A DNA stretch of 64,000 bases from Tellurirhabdus bombi (GCF_021484805.1 NZ_CP090557.1:422501-486500); one strand, 5' to 3'. Shown: positions 22,243 through 30,825, numbered from the stretch's first letter. A program made the numbers and translations. The notes: generated by a model not told the origin, from the letters alone.

Positions 22243-23637
22243 ATGACCATTCGTACCCGTCTGACGTTTGTTTTTGCGACAATGGTAGCGTCTATTATGC
22301 TACTTTTCTCGCTTTCGATTTATTATTTGTATAGTCAGCACCGGGAAACAGAATTTAAACAACGTCTGCGGGAGGAAGCTTTTACGACGGTTCGGTTACT
22401 ACAGAGTGTAGGTCATGACTCGGGCGGTGTCCTCCGCCGCATTGATGTTGGCGACCCGATAGCCTTGTATAAAGACCAGGTCGTCGTTTACAATAGCAAT
22501 AATACGGTCATTTATAACAGCAGTGGGCAGGCCATTCGCTTTATGTCCACGCTGGTTACTCAAATACACAATGGGCGCGAGGTATACGTTCGGGAAAATG
22601 ATGATGAGTTAATTGGCGTTCCTTACCAGAGCAAAAAAGGCGAAAAACTAGCGGTCATTGTTACAGCCAATGATCGTTATGGTTTTTCAAAACTGAACCG
22701 CCTGCGTCAGATTCTCACGGTCGGCTGGATTATTAGTCTCGGAATACTTATTCTGGCAGGTTGGTTATTTGCAGGAGATGCGCTGAAGCCCGTTTCTGAT
22801 ATCATTAATCAGGTTAACGACATTTCGGCAACGAACATTAATGCCCGCCTCCGCGTTGGCCGACAGCACGATGAACTAGCCAAGTTGGCCGCTACGTTTA
22901 ATGCCATGCTGGGGCGTCTGGACGAGGCTTTTACGGCGCAGAAAAGTTTTGTCTCCCACGCTTCGCATGAGCTTCGCACACCCCTAGCCGTCATGATGGG
23001 TGAAGTTGAAGTATCCTTGATGCAAACCCGAAGCCCGGAAGAATACCAGAAAGTGCTGGAAGGCGTACTGGAGGAAATTCAAAAGCTGCGTAAACTTGTC
23101 AATGGTTTGTTAGAACTAACGTCTGCCAGCGCAGACGCGGCCACCCTCTCCTTTGAGCCCGTTCGGGTTGATGAGCTTTTATGGCAAGTCCGAAGTACCA
23201 TTCTTCAGCAGAACCCCTCCTATTCCATCGACATTCGCTTCGAAAACATGCCTGAGCAGGAGGAAGAACTAATGATTCTAGGCGTTGACCCCCTGCTCAG
23301 AACAGCTTTTCAAAATTTGATGGAAAACGGCTGTAAGTATTCTCACAACCAGCAGTGCGTGGTTTCAGTGCACATCAACTCTATCATCCAAGTATCATTC
23401 TCAGACAAAGGGGATGGCATTTCGACCGACGAACTTCCCCATATATACGAGCCTTTCTTTCGTTCCAATGCGTCCGTGGCGGGGAATGGCCTTGGCTTGG
23501 CCTTGGCCCGCCGGATTATTCTCCAGCACCGGGGCAGCATCGATGTTCAATCTACGCTGGGGGAAGGAAGTACGTTCACCGTCTCTTTTCCTAAAACCTA
23601 CGCATTGAGCACGGAATCCAAGTCCGCTGGCGAATAA
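22243..23637 (+). CDS. sensor histidine kinase (HAMP, HisKA, HATPase)
   Basis: A 464-residue membrane kinase. TM1 spans about residues 8-29 and TM2 about 156-177, enclosing a periplasmic domain of roughly 125 residues with no known ligand fold. Then come HAMP (about 178-232), a HisKA domain with the phospho-acceptor H242 in SHASHELRTPLAV, and an HATPase domain with N-box FQNLMENGCKY, G1 SDKGDGI, F-box PFFRS and G2 GNGLGLALARRI. The arrangement matches CusS/QseC-like kinases. It is translationally close to the regulator gene (3-bp gap). Its last 40 bp overlap the convergent pyrophosphohydrolase gene. Confidence 0.95.
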   Translation: MTIRTRLTFVFATMVASIMLLFSLSIYYLYSQHRETEFKQRLREEAFTTVRLLQSVGHDSGGVLRRIDVGDPIALYKDQVVVYNSNNTVIYNSSGQAIRFMSTLVTQIHNGREVYVRENDDELIGVPYQSKKGEKLAVIVTANDRYGFSKLNRLRQILTVGWIISLGILILAGWLFAGDALKPVSDIINQVNDISATNINARLRVGRQHDELAKLAATFNAMLGRLDEAFTAQKSFVSHASHELRTPLAVMMGEVEVSLMQTRSPEEYQKVLEGVLEEIQKLRKLVNGLLELTSASADAATLSFEPVRVDELLWQVRSTILQQNPSYSIDIRFENMPEQEEELMILGVDPLLRTAFQNLMENGCKYSHNQQCVVSVHINSIIQVSFSDKGDGISTDELPHIYEPFFRSNASVAGNGLGLALARRIILQHRGSIDVQSTLGEGSTFTVSFPKTYALSTESKSAGE

Positions 23638-24065
23638 TTAATATTCTTAAGCGTTTTATTATCGTTCGTGCGGTAAACCAGGTATTTCCCATCTGATTCT
23701 ACATAATGGCATTCCGTTCCTTTTGCCTGGTAGTGCGCGACCGTGGCTTCAGCTTCTTCCGTTGTCAGACACGCTTTGCTTAAATTAGAACGTTGTACTT
23801 CATCGAACAGGGTTTTAAATTTTTCGCCCAAGCCAAATTCTAGTACTGCCCCCGAAAGAACGTACTGCAAATCGCACAGTGCATCGGCAACGGCAACAAT
23901 GTCTTTCTCCAGAATAGCTACTTCCAATTCTTTTAATTCTTCAGCCAACAAAGCCACCCGAAGCTGGCAACGTGTCTCTGCCGGAATTTGGGGTGTTTCC
24001 AAAACAGGATGGTGAAAAGTACGGTGAAATTCAGCTACGGCGTTCAGTGCGTCAGGTGTTTGCAT
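23598..24065 (-). CDS. MazG-like nucleoside triphosphate pyrophosphohydrolase family protein
   Basis: A 155-residue all-alpha NTP pyrophosphohydrolase of the PRA-PH/MazG-like superfamily. The metal-binding pattern EELKELEVAI (about residues 41-50) followed by DIVAVADALCDLQYVL (about 56-71) is the expected ExxE...ExxD arrangement. The C-terminal 45 residues (KGTECHYVESDGKYLVYRTNDNKTLKNINYSPADL) are a typical extension of the group found in Bacteroidota and phages. Likely task: hydrolysis of non-canonical dNTPs. The 3' end overlaps the sensor kinase gene tail to tail by 40 bp, so their transcripts would be antisense there. Confidence 0.85.
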   Translation of the reverse strand: MQTPDALNAVAEFHRTFHHPVLETPQIPAETRCQLRVALLAEELKELEVAILEKDIVAVADALCDLQYVLSGAVLEFGLGEKFKTLFDEVQRSNLSKACLTTEEAEATVAHYQAKGTECHYVESDGKYLVYRTNDNKTLKNINYSPADLDSVLNA

Positions 24066-24139
24066 AATAAATCAATTGGCCTTCTTTCACTGAGCAATAG
24101 GCTATCTATTCTCAGGTGATAAAGCGGCGGCCAGGTATG

Positions 24140-24699
24140 TTAAAAATTGTTTTTGAATAATTTAATGGCAATGGCTAGCAGAATGATACCGAAGATTTTT
24201 CGTAAAATGCTGGTGCCACCGGGGCCAAGGCGATTCTCAATCCAGATCGATGATTTCAGAACCAGGTAGATAAGAATCAGGTTGAGCAGGATGCCAACCA
24301 GAATGTTGGTCGTGGCATATTCGGCTTTTAAAGCCAGAATGGTCGTCATGGTGCCCGCTCCGGCAATGAGTGGAAAGGCAATAGGAACAATGGAAATAGA
24401 GCCGGTGTGCACTTCTTCCTTGAAAATATCCGCCCCAGAATCATTTCCAGACCCAGCAGAAAAATAATCAGGGCGCCTGCCACCGCAAAGGACGATACGT
24501 CAACGCCAAAAAGTTTTAGCAGCGATTCTCCCAAAAAGAGAAACGCCACCATCAGGATTCCCGAAGCTATCGTTGCTTTCTCCGACTCGATTTTACCCGC
24601 TTTTTTCCGCAAATCAATGACAATGGGCAACGATCCGATAACATCAATTACCGAAAATAAAATAAGCGTTACCGATACGATTTCCTTCAGACTTAGCAT
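24140..24699 (-). pseudogene. MarC-family membrane protein, split by an apparent one-base deletion
   Basis: Two overlapping frames together form a complete MarC (UPF0056) protein. The first (24699 downward) covers residues 1-88 with three membrane helices (LFSVIDVIGSLPIVIDLRKK is the family entry). The second (to 24140) resumes at VHTGSISIVPIAFPLIAGAGTM, the conserved second half. They join only if one G is added on the coding strand near 24430, restoring GRDIFKEE in place of GRIFSRKK. The site lies next to a run of four C on the plus strand, so a read or assembly error is possible, as is a true pseudogene. Restored length is about 186 residues, normal for MarC. Confidence 0.85.
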
Positions 24700-24706
24700 A
24701 TGATCG

Positions 24707-24714
24707 CAAAGCTA
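24707..24714 (-). promoter_or_regulatory. predicted -7 element for marC
   Basis: TAGCTTTG on the minus strand, ending only 7 nt before the ATG at 24699. The implied start lies within a few bases of the ATG, giving a nearly leaderless mRNA. Confidence 0.35.
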
Positions 24715-24720
24715 CGATCT

Positions 24721-25740
24721 CTACTCTGCTTCCGGTCGCCAGCTACGTAAAAATTCTTTTAATTTACGAATTTCGCCGTCTTCGATAGCCGGAAAATTCG
24801 CAATCCGAAACGTGTTTGTTTTCCAGTCGCCGTAGCCATTCCCCAGAATAATTCCCTGCTGCTGCGCTGCCTGTTTGATTGATTTGACGGCCGCTTCGCT
24901 CCCCTGAACGGCAATTACCGTATCGGATTGTTGCTTTTTATCTTTGATTAAAAGCTCCCAATGCGGTTGTTCTTCCTTAAAGAATTGATACCAGTTCGCG
25001 GCCCGCTCCCGCACCATTTCGGCCACTTCCTTAATCGGCGGCACCTGCTGCAATACGCACAATAACAGGTATATATCCAGCCCGTTGGGAGTGTAGTGCG
25101 TCTGTCCTTTGGCGAAGTTTTCGTGAATGAACAGCAGGCTGTTATAGTGCTGGCGGTCATCGATTACCTGGGCGCGCTCCAACGCTTTCGGCGAATAAAC
25201 CAGAATACCCAAACCCGCTGGCAAACCAAAACATTTTTGCACGGAGGCAAACCATACATCGGCCAGTTCCCAGTTAAACTCGATGCCTGCCATTGACGAG
25301 GTGGCATCAACGGCAATCAGGCCCGTAAATTCCCTTCTGAAATCAGCCAGAGAATCCATCCGTACCTGCGAGCCATTAGACGTTTCATTCTGCACAATGC
25401 ACAGCACATCGGCTTCGCCCAGAATAATGGGCGGCTTGATGCGGTAGGCATATTCCATCCATTTTTGCCCGAAAGCGCCTTTATACAAATGCAGACTTGT
25501 GGTTACCGTCATCGACTGCGCAATGATCTCCCAGCATTCAGTAGCCGACGACACAAAAGCAATGTGATAGTCTGACGGAATTTCTAGTTTCTCGTGCAGT
25601 AACCGAATGGTTTCCTTGAGAATAGCCATAAATCCAGGGCTGCGATGATTGAGGCTGACCACTCCTTTGCGGATTGCTTCGTGGGCGTAATCTGCCACCC
25701 TTGGATACACTTTAGACGGACCAGGATAAAACGTAATCAT
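24721..25740 (-). CDS. class V aminotransferase, phosphoserine-aminotransferase-like
   Basis: A 339-residue fold-type I PLP enzyme of the SerC / alanine-glyoxylate aminotransferase group. It begins MITFYPGPSKVYP, has SLNHRSPGF near residue 30 (compare the SerC SHRS motif), the cofactor aspartate in AVDATSSMAG and the PLP lysine in FASVQKCFGLPAG, and ends with GEIRKLKEFLRSW. SerC-type phosphoserine transamination in serine synthesis is the best guess; no serA or serB is in the window. It precedes aroQ's stop by one base pair on the same strand, so aroQ and this gene are one operon. Confidence 0.85.
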   Translation of the reverse strand: MITFYPGPSKVYPRVADYAHEAIRKGVVSLNHRSPGFMAILKETIRLLHEKLEIPSDYHIAFVSSATECWEIIAQSMTVTTSLHLYKGAFGQKWMEYAYRIKPPIILGEADVLCIVQNETSNGSQVRMDSLADFRREFTGLIAVDATSSMAGIEFNWELADVWFASVQKCFGLPAGLGILVYSPKALERAQVIDDRQHYNSLLFIHENFAKGQTHYTPNGLDIYLLLCVLQQVPPIKEVAEMVRERAANWYQFFKEEQPHWELLIKDKKQQSDTVIAVQGSEAAVKSIKQAAQQQGIILGNGYGDWKTNTFRIANFPAIEDGEIRKLKEFLRSWRPEAE

Positions 25741-25741
25741 A

Positions 25742-26164
25742 CTACAAATTCAATAAATACCGAACAGCTAACTCATACCCCATCAAACCCAAACCGGCAA
25801 TAATGCCCTTGCATTTGGCTGACAGATAACTATGATGACGGAACGGCTCACGGGCGTGAATGTTTGATATATGTACTTCTACGGCAGGTGCGGTTACAGC
25901 CGCCAGCGCATCGGCCAACGCAATGGACGTGTGCGTATAAGCACCCGCATTAATAACGATTCCGTCAAAGGTATAGCCTAATTCGTGTATCTTGTCAATC
26001 AATTCACCCTCGTGGTTCGACTGAAAATGGTGCAGTTGCGCATCGGGAAATTGGGATTCAATGCTTTTCAGGTAATCAAGTACCGAAAGACTACCGTAAA
26101 TTTCTGGCTCGCGTTTACCAACCAGATTCAGATTAGGACCGTTTAGGATAAGGATTTTTTTCAT
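25742..26164 (-). CDS. aroQ: 3-dehydroquinate dehydratase, type II
   Basis: Type II dehydroquinase of the shikimate pathway, 140 residues. Active-site motifs are ILNGPNLNLVGKREPEIYG (tyrosine Y24 or Y25 of the flexible lid), FQSNHEGELID, VINAGAYTHTSIAL, EVHISNIHAREPFRHHSYLS with the catalytic histidine, and GLGLMGYELAVRYL. Starting at 26164 gives the standard MKKILILNG; a second ATG at 26167 is directly adjacent. The start codon abuts the divergent xerD start: with the 26167 start they overlap by two bases. The promoter must therefore lie inside xerD. Confidence 0.96.
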   Translation of the reverse strand: MKKILILNGPNLNLVGKREPEIYGSLSVLDYLKSIESQFPDAQLHHFQSNHEGELIDKIHELGYTFDGIVINAGAYTHTSIALADALAAVTAPAVEVHISNIHAREPFRHHSYLSAKCKGIIAGLGLMGYELAVRYLLNL

Positions 26165-26165
26165 C

Positions 26166-27077
26166 ATGTGGCAAAGTTATAGTAACGCATTCAAAAACTA
26201 CCTGACTCTGGAGCGTTCATTGGCCGATAATTCCATCGAAGCTTATTTGCGCGATGTCGAAAAGCTACGGCAATTCCTGGAATTATCGAATAACGACGTT
26301 GGCCCGTTTTTAGTTACCGAAAACCATCTGTACGACTATTTAAGGTATTTAAGTGACCTCGGCTTATCGGCTTTTTCCCAAGCCCGTATGCTGTCGGGTT
26401 TGAAAGCTTTTTTCAAATATCTGTTGTTTGAGAACCTAATCAAAACAGACCCAACGCACCTGATCGAAGGACCCAAGCTGAGCCGCCAGTTACCCGATAC
26501 CCTTAACTTTCCGGAAATTGAAGCCATTCTGGCCGCCCTCGACCTGTCTACTCTCGCCGGAGCACGCGACCGGGCCATTCTGGAAGTTCTGTATAGTTCA
26601 GGCTTGCGGGTGTCCGAACTGCTTGATCTTCGGCTCACCAATTGCTATTTCGACATTGGGTTTATTCGCATTTTTGGCAAAGGCAGCAAAGTCAGGCTGG
26701 TGCCCATTGGTCAGGATGCCATCAAGTACACGCAAATTTACGTCGATCAGATTCGCAGCCAGTTTGATATTCAGAAAGAAGCCGAAGACCTTGTTTTCTT
26801 GAACCAGCGCGGCAAACCCCTGTCGCGCATCTCGGTCTTCAAGATGATTAAAAAATTAGCACTCGAAGCGGGCATCAAAAAAACCATCAGCCCGCATACG
26901 TTCCGCCACTCTTTTGCAACACACCTGATCGAAGGCGGTGCCGACCTGCGTGCAGTCCAGCAGATGCTTGGTCACGAATCCATCACCACAACGGAGATTT
27001 ATACCCACCTTGACCGTGATTACCTGCGCCAAATGATGATTGACTACCATCCCCGAAACAGCCGTCGGCATCAATAA
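26166..27077 (+). CDS. xerD: tyrosine recombinase XerD-like
   Basis: A 303-residue site-specific recombinase. The N-terminal SAM-like DNA-binding domain (about 1-90; YLTLERSLADNSIEAYLRDVEKL) is followed by the catalytic domain with the full set: R in SSGLRVSELLDL, K in FGKGSKVRLVP, H-x-x-R in HTFRHSFATHLIEGGADL, H in LGHESITTTEIY and the nucleophile tyrosine in IYTHLDRDYLR. Length and the MWQSY start are typical of the Bacteroidota chromosomal XerD that resolves dimers at dif. No phage or integrative element surrounds it, which supports a housekeeping role. Its start codon touches the divergent aroQ start. Confidence 0.94.
   Translation: MWQSYSNAFKNYLTLERSLADNSIEAYLRDVEKLRQFLELSNNDVGPFLVTENHLYDYLRYLSDLGLSAFSQARMLSGLKAFFKYLLFENLIKTDPTHLIEGPKLSRQLPDTLNFPEIEAILAALDLSTLAGARDRAILEVLYSSGLRVSELLDLRLTNCYFDIGFIRIFGKGSKVRLVPIGQDAIKYTQIYVDQIRSQFDIQKEAEDLVFLNQRGKPLSRISVFKMIKKLALEAGIKKTISPHTFRHSFATHLIEGGADLRAVQQMLGHESITTTEIYTHLDRDYLRQMMIDYHPRNSRRHQ
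26172..26179 (-). promoter_or_regulatory. predicted -7 element for aroQ inside xerD
   Basis: TAACTTTG on the minus strand, an exact TAnnTTTG match located in codons 3-5 of xerD. The expected start is at about 26167, at the aroQ ATG itself, implying a leaderless message. Confidence 0.45.
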
Positions 27078-27092
27078 GATTTCAACATAACC

Positions 27093-28280
27093 ATGATACA
27101 ACCACTTTCTCACCTGACCAGCCAGCGAGAGGCGTTTACCCTTCCCGACGACATTCACTACCTTAACTGCGCTACCCGAGCACCGTATAGCAAAGCTGTC
27201 GAAGCGGCTGGGCACGGAGCCATTCGCCGCCATACCAATCCCGTTGGTTTGCGACCAGACGATTTCTTTAGCGGTGCTTTTATTGTCCGTGATTTGTTCT
27301 CGCAGCTGATTAATAATCCTGATCCCGAGCGAATCGCGCTCATTCCTTCTGTTTCCTACGGAATGGGTGTTGTGGCTCGTAACCTGCATCGTAAGGCCGG
27401 TTTAAAACCTGGGCAGCAGATTGTTCTGATTGGCGAAGAGTTTCCAAGCGACGTGTACGCCTGGGACCGGGTAAGTCAGGAACTCGGCTTATCGATCACT
27501 ACCATTGGCATGCCCGACGGCTTTCCCAAAGCTCCCCGCTGGAATGAACGCCTACTCAGCGCCATTGACGCCAGTACTGCTTTGGTTGTGGTGCCGCCCG
27601 TGCACTGGATGTACGGCACCCGCTTCGATCTGGAAGCAATTGGCCAACGTGCCCGGGAAGTCGGTGCGTTGTTTGTGATTGACGGCACGCAGGCCATCGG
27701 CGCCCTGCCCTTCGACTGGCAAAAAATTCAGCCCGATACCATCATCTGTGCCGCCTACAAATGGCTCATGGGACCTTATTCGCTGGGACTGGCCTACTAT
27801 GGTCCTTTTTTTGACGATGGTATTCCCTTGGAGGAAAGCTGGATGAACCGCGAGGGTAGCAACCTGTTCCACCGCCTGACCCAATACGAGCCAGCCTACC
27901 GACCCAAAGCGTATCGGTACAATGTTGGCGAGCATTCTCATTTTATCCAGATGCCCATGCTGGAAGCTTCGCTTCGTCAATTGCTGGATTGGCAACCCGA
28001 ACGCATTCAGGCTTACTGCCGGGAGCTGTTTTTAAGTGCCTTACCAGAATTAGCAAGTAAAGGCTATGAAATTGAACCAGAGGCGGGGCGCGCGCACCAC
28101 CTGCTTAGCATCTGGCTCCCGGCGGGCACCGACACGCTGGCCGTTCAGCACGCCTTGTTGCAACAAAACGTGTCTGTATCTGCCCGTGGACAGGCACTCC
28201 GCGTAGCGCCTCACGTGTATAACGAGCCGCGTGATGTAGAAGCGCTGGTTAATCAGTTACTCATACACGCAGAACCCTAG
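27093..28280 (+). CDS. class V aminotransferase (cysteine-desulfurase/isopenicillin-epimerase-like)
   Basis: A 395-residue PLP enzyme of aminotransferase class V. Cofactor contacts are IPSVSYGMGVVA (about residues 82-93), the ring-binding aspartate in VIDGTQAIGALPFDWQ, and the Schiff-base lysine in CAAYKWLMGPYSLGLAY. Unlike NifS/IscS enzymes there is no cysteine-bearing catalytic loop, so it is not a clear desulfurase; kynureninase- or epimerase-like members share the HxxxGxR-free pattern here. The substrate is unknown. It starts 15 bp after xerD and its stop is immediately adjacent to the convergent gene at 28281. Confidence 0.83.
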   Translation: MIQPLSHLTSQREAFTLPDDIHYLNCATRAPYSKAVEAAGHGAIRRHTNPVGLRPDDFFSGAFIVRDLFSQLINNPDPERIALIPSVSYGMGVVARNLHRKAGLKPGQQIVLIGEEFPSDVYAWDRVSQELGLSITTIGMPDGFPKAPRWNERLLSAIDASTALVVVPPVHWMYGTRFDLEAIGQRAREVGALFVIDGTQAIGALPFDWQKIQPDTIICAAYKWLMGPYSLGLAYYGPFFDDGIPLEESWMNREGSNLFHRLTQYEPAYRPKAYRYNVGEHSHFIQMPMLEASLRQLLDWQPERIQAYCRELFLSALPELASKGYEIEPEAGRAHHLLSIWLPAGTDTLAVQHALLQQNVSVSARGQALRVAPHVYNEPRDVEALVNQLLIHAEP

Positions 28281-28487
28281 TTATCTAGGATCAATGCCTA
28301 CCGTATCAACTGCCATTGTATCGATCGATGTGCCATCAGACTGCATGGTTGGCGGCAACGCACGTTCCAGTTGCCGCCGCTTATTCCAGGGAGCCGTTGT
28401 CCGGCGCGCCATGTCAACGGCAACCCAAGCGACGATCAGCGTAAAAATAAGGGCACCAATAAATAATATTCGTCGATTACGATTCAT
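28281..28487 (-). CDS. hypothetical small single-pass membrane protein
   Basis: A 68-residue protein with one membrane helix (ILFIGALIFTLIVAWVAVDMA, about residues 7-27) after a basic start (MNRNRR), then a polar tail ending in an acidic, threonine-rich segment (IDTMAVDTVGIDPR). By the positive-inside rule the tail would be periplasmic. The first 11 bp overlap the end of sixA on the same strand, which implies translational coupling and supports a real gene. The function is unknown. Confidence 0.68.
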   Translation of the reverse strand: MNRNRRILFIGALIFTLIVAWVAVDMARRTTAPWNKRRQLERALPPTMQSDGTSIDTMAVDTVGIDPR

Positions 28488-28986
28488 CTTTTGTTAGTTT
28501 CTTGGGAGAAATATGAGCAACGAGACGCCCCGTCCGAGCCGAGATTTCAGCCCATTCCAGCTCATCAAATTCAATGGTTACAACGGCACTCGTGCTCATG
28601 GAACCTACATCTGTGTGCGTCAGGTACTCGGCCAGATAGGAAATGTCCGGATTGTGCCCTACCAGCATGGCGGACGAAAAGGAAGCATCAACGGCATTGA
28701 TAGCCCCCAGATAAGCCTTTGGACCGCCATCAAACAGGTGCTCGTTCAACTGGATGGTTTCTGGATCGATGTGCAATTGTTCCGCCATTACTTTGGCCGT
28801 CGCCTTGGCGCGGGCCGCTGTGCTACTCACAATGCAGTCGGGATGAATGTTTTCTTCGGCCAGGTTTCGGCCAACGCGCGCCGCCGCCATGATTCCTTGT
28901 GACACAAGCTCGCGCTCGTGATCGCGCTGAAACATCGTGCGATCTTCGGCTTTAGCGTGTCGGACTAAATATAGGGTTCGCTTCAT
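28477..28986 (-). CDS. sixA: phosphohistidine phosphatase SixA-type
   Basis: A 169-residue member of the histidine phosphatase superfamily. The N-terminal LYLVRHAKAED carries the catalytic RHA motif (H9), with the second arginine in SSTAARAKATA, a glutamate in LNEHLFDGG and the second histidine in AMLVGHNPDIS. SixA removes phosphate from histidine residues of phosphotransfer proteins. It is 4-8 residues longer than E. coli SixA and has a basic tail. It overlaps the next gene (28281-28487) by 11 bp. No Hpt or PTS gene is adjacent. Confidence 0.9.
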   Translation of the reverse strand: MKRTLYLVRHAKAEDRTMFQRDHERELVSQGIMAAARVGRNLAEENIHPDCIVSSTAARAKATAKVMAEQLHIDPETIQLNEHLFDGGPKAYLGAINAVDASFSSAMLVGHNPDISYLAEYLTHTDVGSMSTSAVVTIEFDELEWAEISARTGRLVAHISPKKLTKDES

Positions 28987-29103
28987 TTCTAATTTATCTT
29001 ATCTATCAAACGTGCAAAGAAGCATTTTTTCTTTTTGATCGGCTATTTTTTTGGAAGTAACTACTCTTGCTAGATAATTCTGCCGTGCTAAATAGACTTT
29101 TCC

Positions 29104-29111
29104 TAATTTTG
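29104..29111 (+). promoter_or_regulatory. predicted -7 element for the polytopic membrane protein gene
   Basis: TAATTTTG, an exact TAnnTTTG match, ends 19 nt before the ATG at 29131. No -33 element is obvious at the usual spacing. Confidence 0.38.
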
Positions 29112-29130
29112 GCTCTTTGTTCACACCTTC

Positions 29131-30810
29131 ATGCTAACTGGTTCTGTTGCAATGCCCCGACAAAAAAGCCGCCTGCTCATTGGCCTTTTGACTTTGCTGG
29201 CGATTTTATTTTACGTAGCTGTTCTTGGCTTTGCCGTTAATATCCCAATTGTAGACGATTACCTCTACCTTTTTTCGCTAACCCGCCTGACCGATTCCGC
29301 GACAACTTTATCTCAAGGCTTTACGCTCCTTCTGGAACAGCACAATGATCACCGCATCCTCCTATCGAGGCTGATCTTTCTGGCGGATTATTTCGTAGAA
29401 GGTACGCTCAATTTTAAGACCTTGATTTTTGTTGGTAGCCTAAGCTCCCTGGGTATTTTATTCGTGATTGCCCGAATGCTAAACCAGCAGAGCGTTTCTT
29501 CCTGGGCGTTGCTGCCCGTTGCTTTGCTTTTATTTCAGCCTTCGTACCACGCCAATTTATGGTGGGCGCTATCGGTTTTACAGCACACGGTTTCGTTGTT
29601 TGGCTATTTTATTCTGTTTCAGATTGCGTTGAAACCCAAGTACACCTCCCAGATTGGAGCTCTGCTGCTGGCCTTGCTTCTGCTCTATTCCAACAGCAAT
29701 GGCATCTTCGCATATTTTGCGGTCATTGTTCTGCTGGGTGTGCAGGGTCGCTGGATCAACGCAGTGGTTTGGCTTATCATCGGGGTTTTGTTTATTGGGC
29801 TGTACTTTACGGTTGGCTACGATTTTCGCAGTCAATCGTCGTTTCAGACAATCATTCAACATCCGATCTGGCTGGTCTATAGCGTGGTTGGTTTCGTTGG
29901 GTCTGTTTTTTACCTGGATGGTTACCGCTGGCTGCTGGGTATTCCGAGTCAAGCCGTGGTTTGGGTGACGGGCCTGGTTATTCTAGGCATCTTTGCCCTT
30001 TGCTGGAGCTTTTGTTTTCGGCAAGCCCGCTACCGCAAATCAGCCCCCTTTCTGGTTTTATTGGGCCTTTCGCTGGTGCTGCTCGGTACCGCCGGAGCCG
30101 CCTCCCTAACCCGCAGCGATGGCAATCTGCTACTCGTCGATCGGTATCAGGTTTACGCTATTTTGCTACTCATTACAGCGTATCTACTCCTTTTGTTTGT
30201 TGTCAAAAAATCGGTGCAACAGCGGGTTATTGTTGGCTTAGCGGTAACAAGTGGTCTCTTTTACGTAAATTCCTGGCTGCAATACGTCCCGGATTTACTG
30301 AACAAAAAAAATAGTTTGTACGCCGATGCCTGGAATGTGCAAACGCACCATCAGTCGGTTTTGTCCAATCTTTTCCTGATGGATCCTTTCTGGAAAGGCT
30401 GGCTCGACAAAGGATTGGAACGTGAGCAGTATCAATTTCCTCAGCCAGCTTTATCGGCCCTTAATTCGGCGCTTCAACAGGCAACGGCCGCCGCTTCAAC
30501 CGTGTCGTTCAAGGTAGATTCTATCATCGATCCTTCCACCAATTCCACTTTGATCGAATTAGCAAACCCTGATTTAGTTGCGCCCGATTTTTTGGTGTTG
30601 CAGTCCAAAGATAAAACCCACGTACTGCCCGCCCTGCGCACCCCCGAAAGAAACCGATTTACCCTGCTAACAACCGGCAACTGGTTTCGGGAAGGCACCA
30701 GATCGTATTTTTACCCGGGGCCACTTACCCCAGGCAGCTACCAGCTTGGTTTGATTCGGCTAGCACAACAACCCACCCTACAGTGGACTAACCAGTTTAT
30801 CGCTCATTAA
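29131..30810 (+). CDS. polytopic membrane protein, glycosyltransferase-like (GT-C type) topology
   Basis: A 559-residue protein with about ten membrane helices from residue 15 to about 405, followed by a soluble C-terminal domain of about 150 residues. After the first helix comes a short loop with VNIPIVDDYLYLFSLTRL, where the DD pair fits the position of the catalytic acid in GT-C membrane glycosyltransferases; a second loop has EQHNDHRILLSRLIFLADYFVEG. This supports, without proving, a lipid-sugar-dependent glycosyltransferase or related enzyme. An in-frame ATG seven codons in (29152) is an alternative start. It stands alone between sixA and prfC. Confidence 0.6.
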   Translation: MLTGSVAMPRQKSRLLIGLLTLLAILFYVAVLGFAVNIPIVDDYLYLFSLTRLTDSATTLSQGFTLLLEQHNDHRILLSRLIFLADYFVEGTLNFKTLIFVGSLSSLGILFVIARMLNQQSVSSWALLPVALLLFQPSYHANLWWALSVLQHTVSLFGYFILFQIALKPKYTSQIGALLLALLLLYSNSNGIFAYFAVIVLLGVQGRWINAVVWLIIGVLFIGLYFTVGYDFRSQSSFQTIIQHPIWLVYSVVGFVGSVFYLDGYRWLLGIPSQAVVWVTGLVILGIFALCWSFCFRQARYRKSAPFLVLLGLSLVLLGTAGAASLTRSDGNLLLVDRYQVYAILLLITAYLLLLFVVKKSVQQRVIVGLAVTSGLFYVNSWLQYVPDLLNKKNSLYADAWNVQTHHQSVLSNLFLMDPFWKGWLDKGLEREQYQFPQPALSALNSALQQATAAASTVSFKVDSIIDPSTNSTLIELANPDLVAPDFLVLQSKDKTHVLPALRTPERNRFTLLTTGNWFREGTRSYFYPGPLTPGSYQLGLIRLAQQPTLQWTNQFIAH

Positions 30811-30825
30811 GACCACCTTTTTTTG

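Noticed and set aside
24140-24412. Second half of marC as a separate GTG-started gene
   Set aside because: It starts in the middle of the conserved MarC fold and is only meaningful as the frameshifted remainder.
26166-27077. Tyrosine recombinase as the integrase of a mobile element
   Set aside because: It has the conserved start and length of chromosomal XerD and no att-like repeats, tRNA or cargo genes are nearby.
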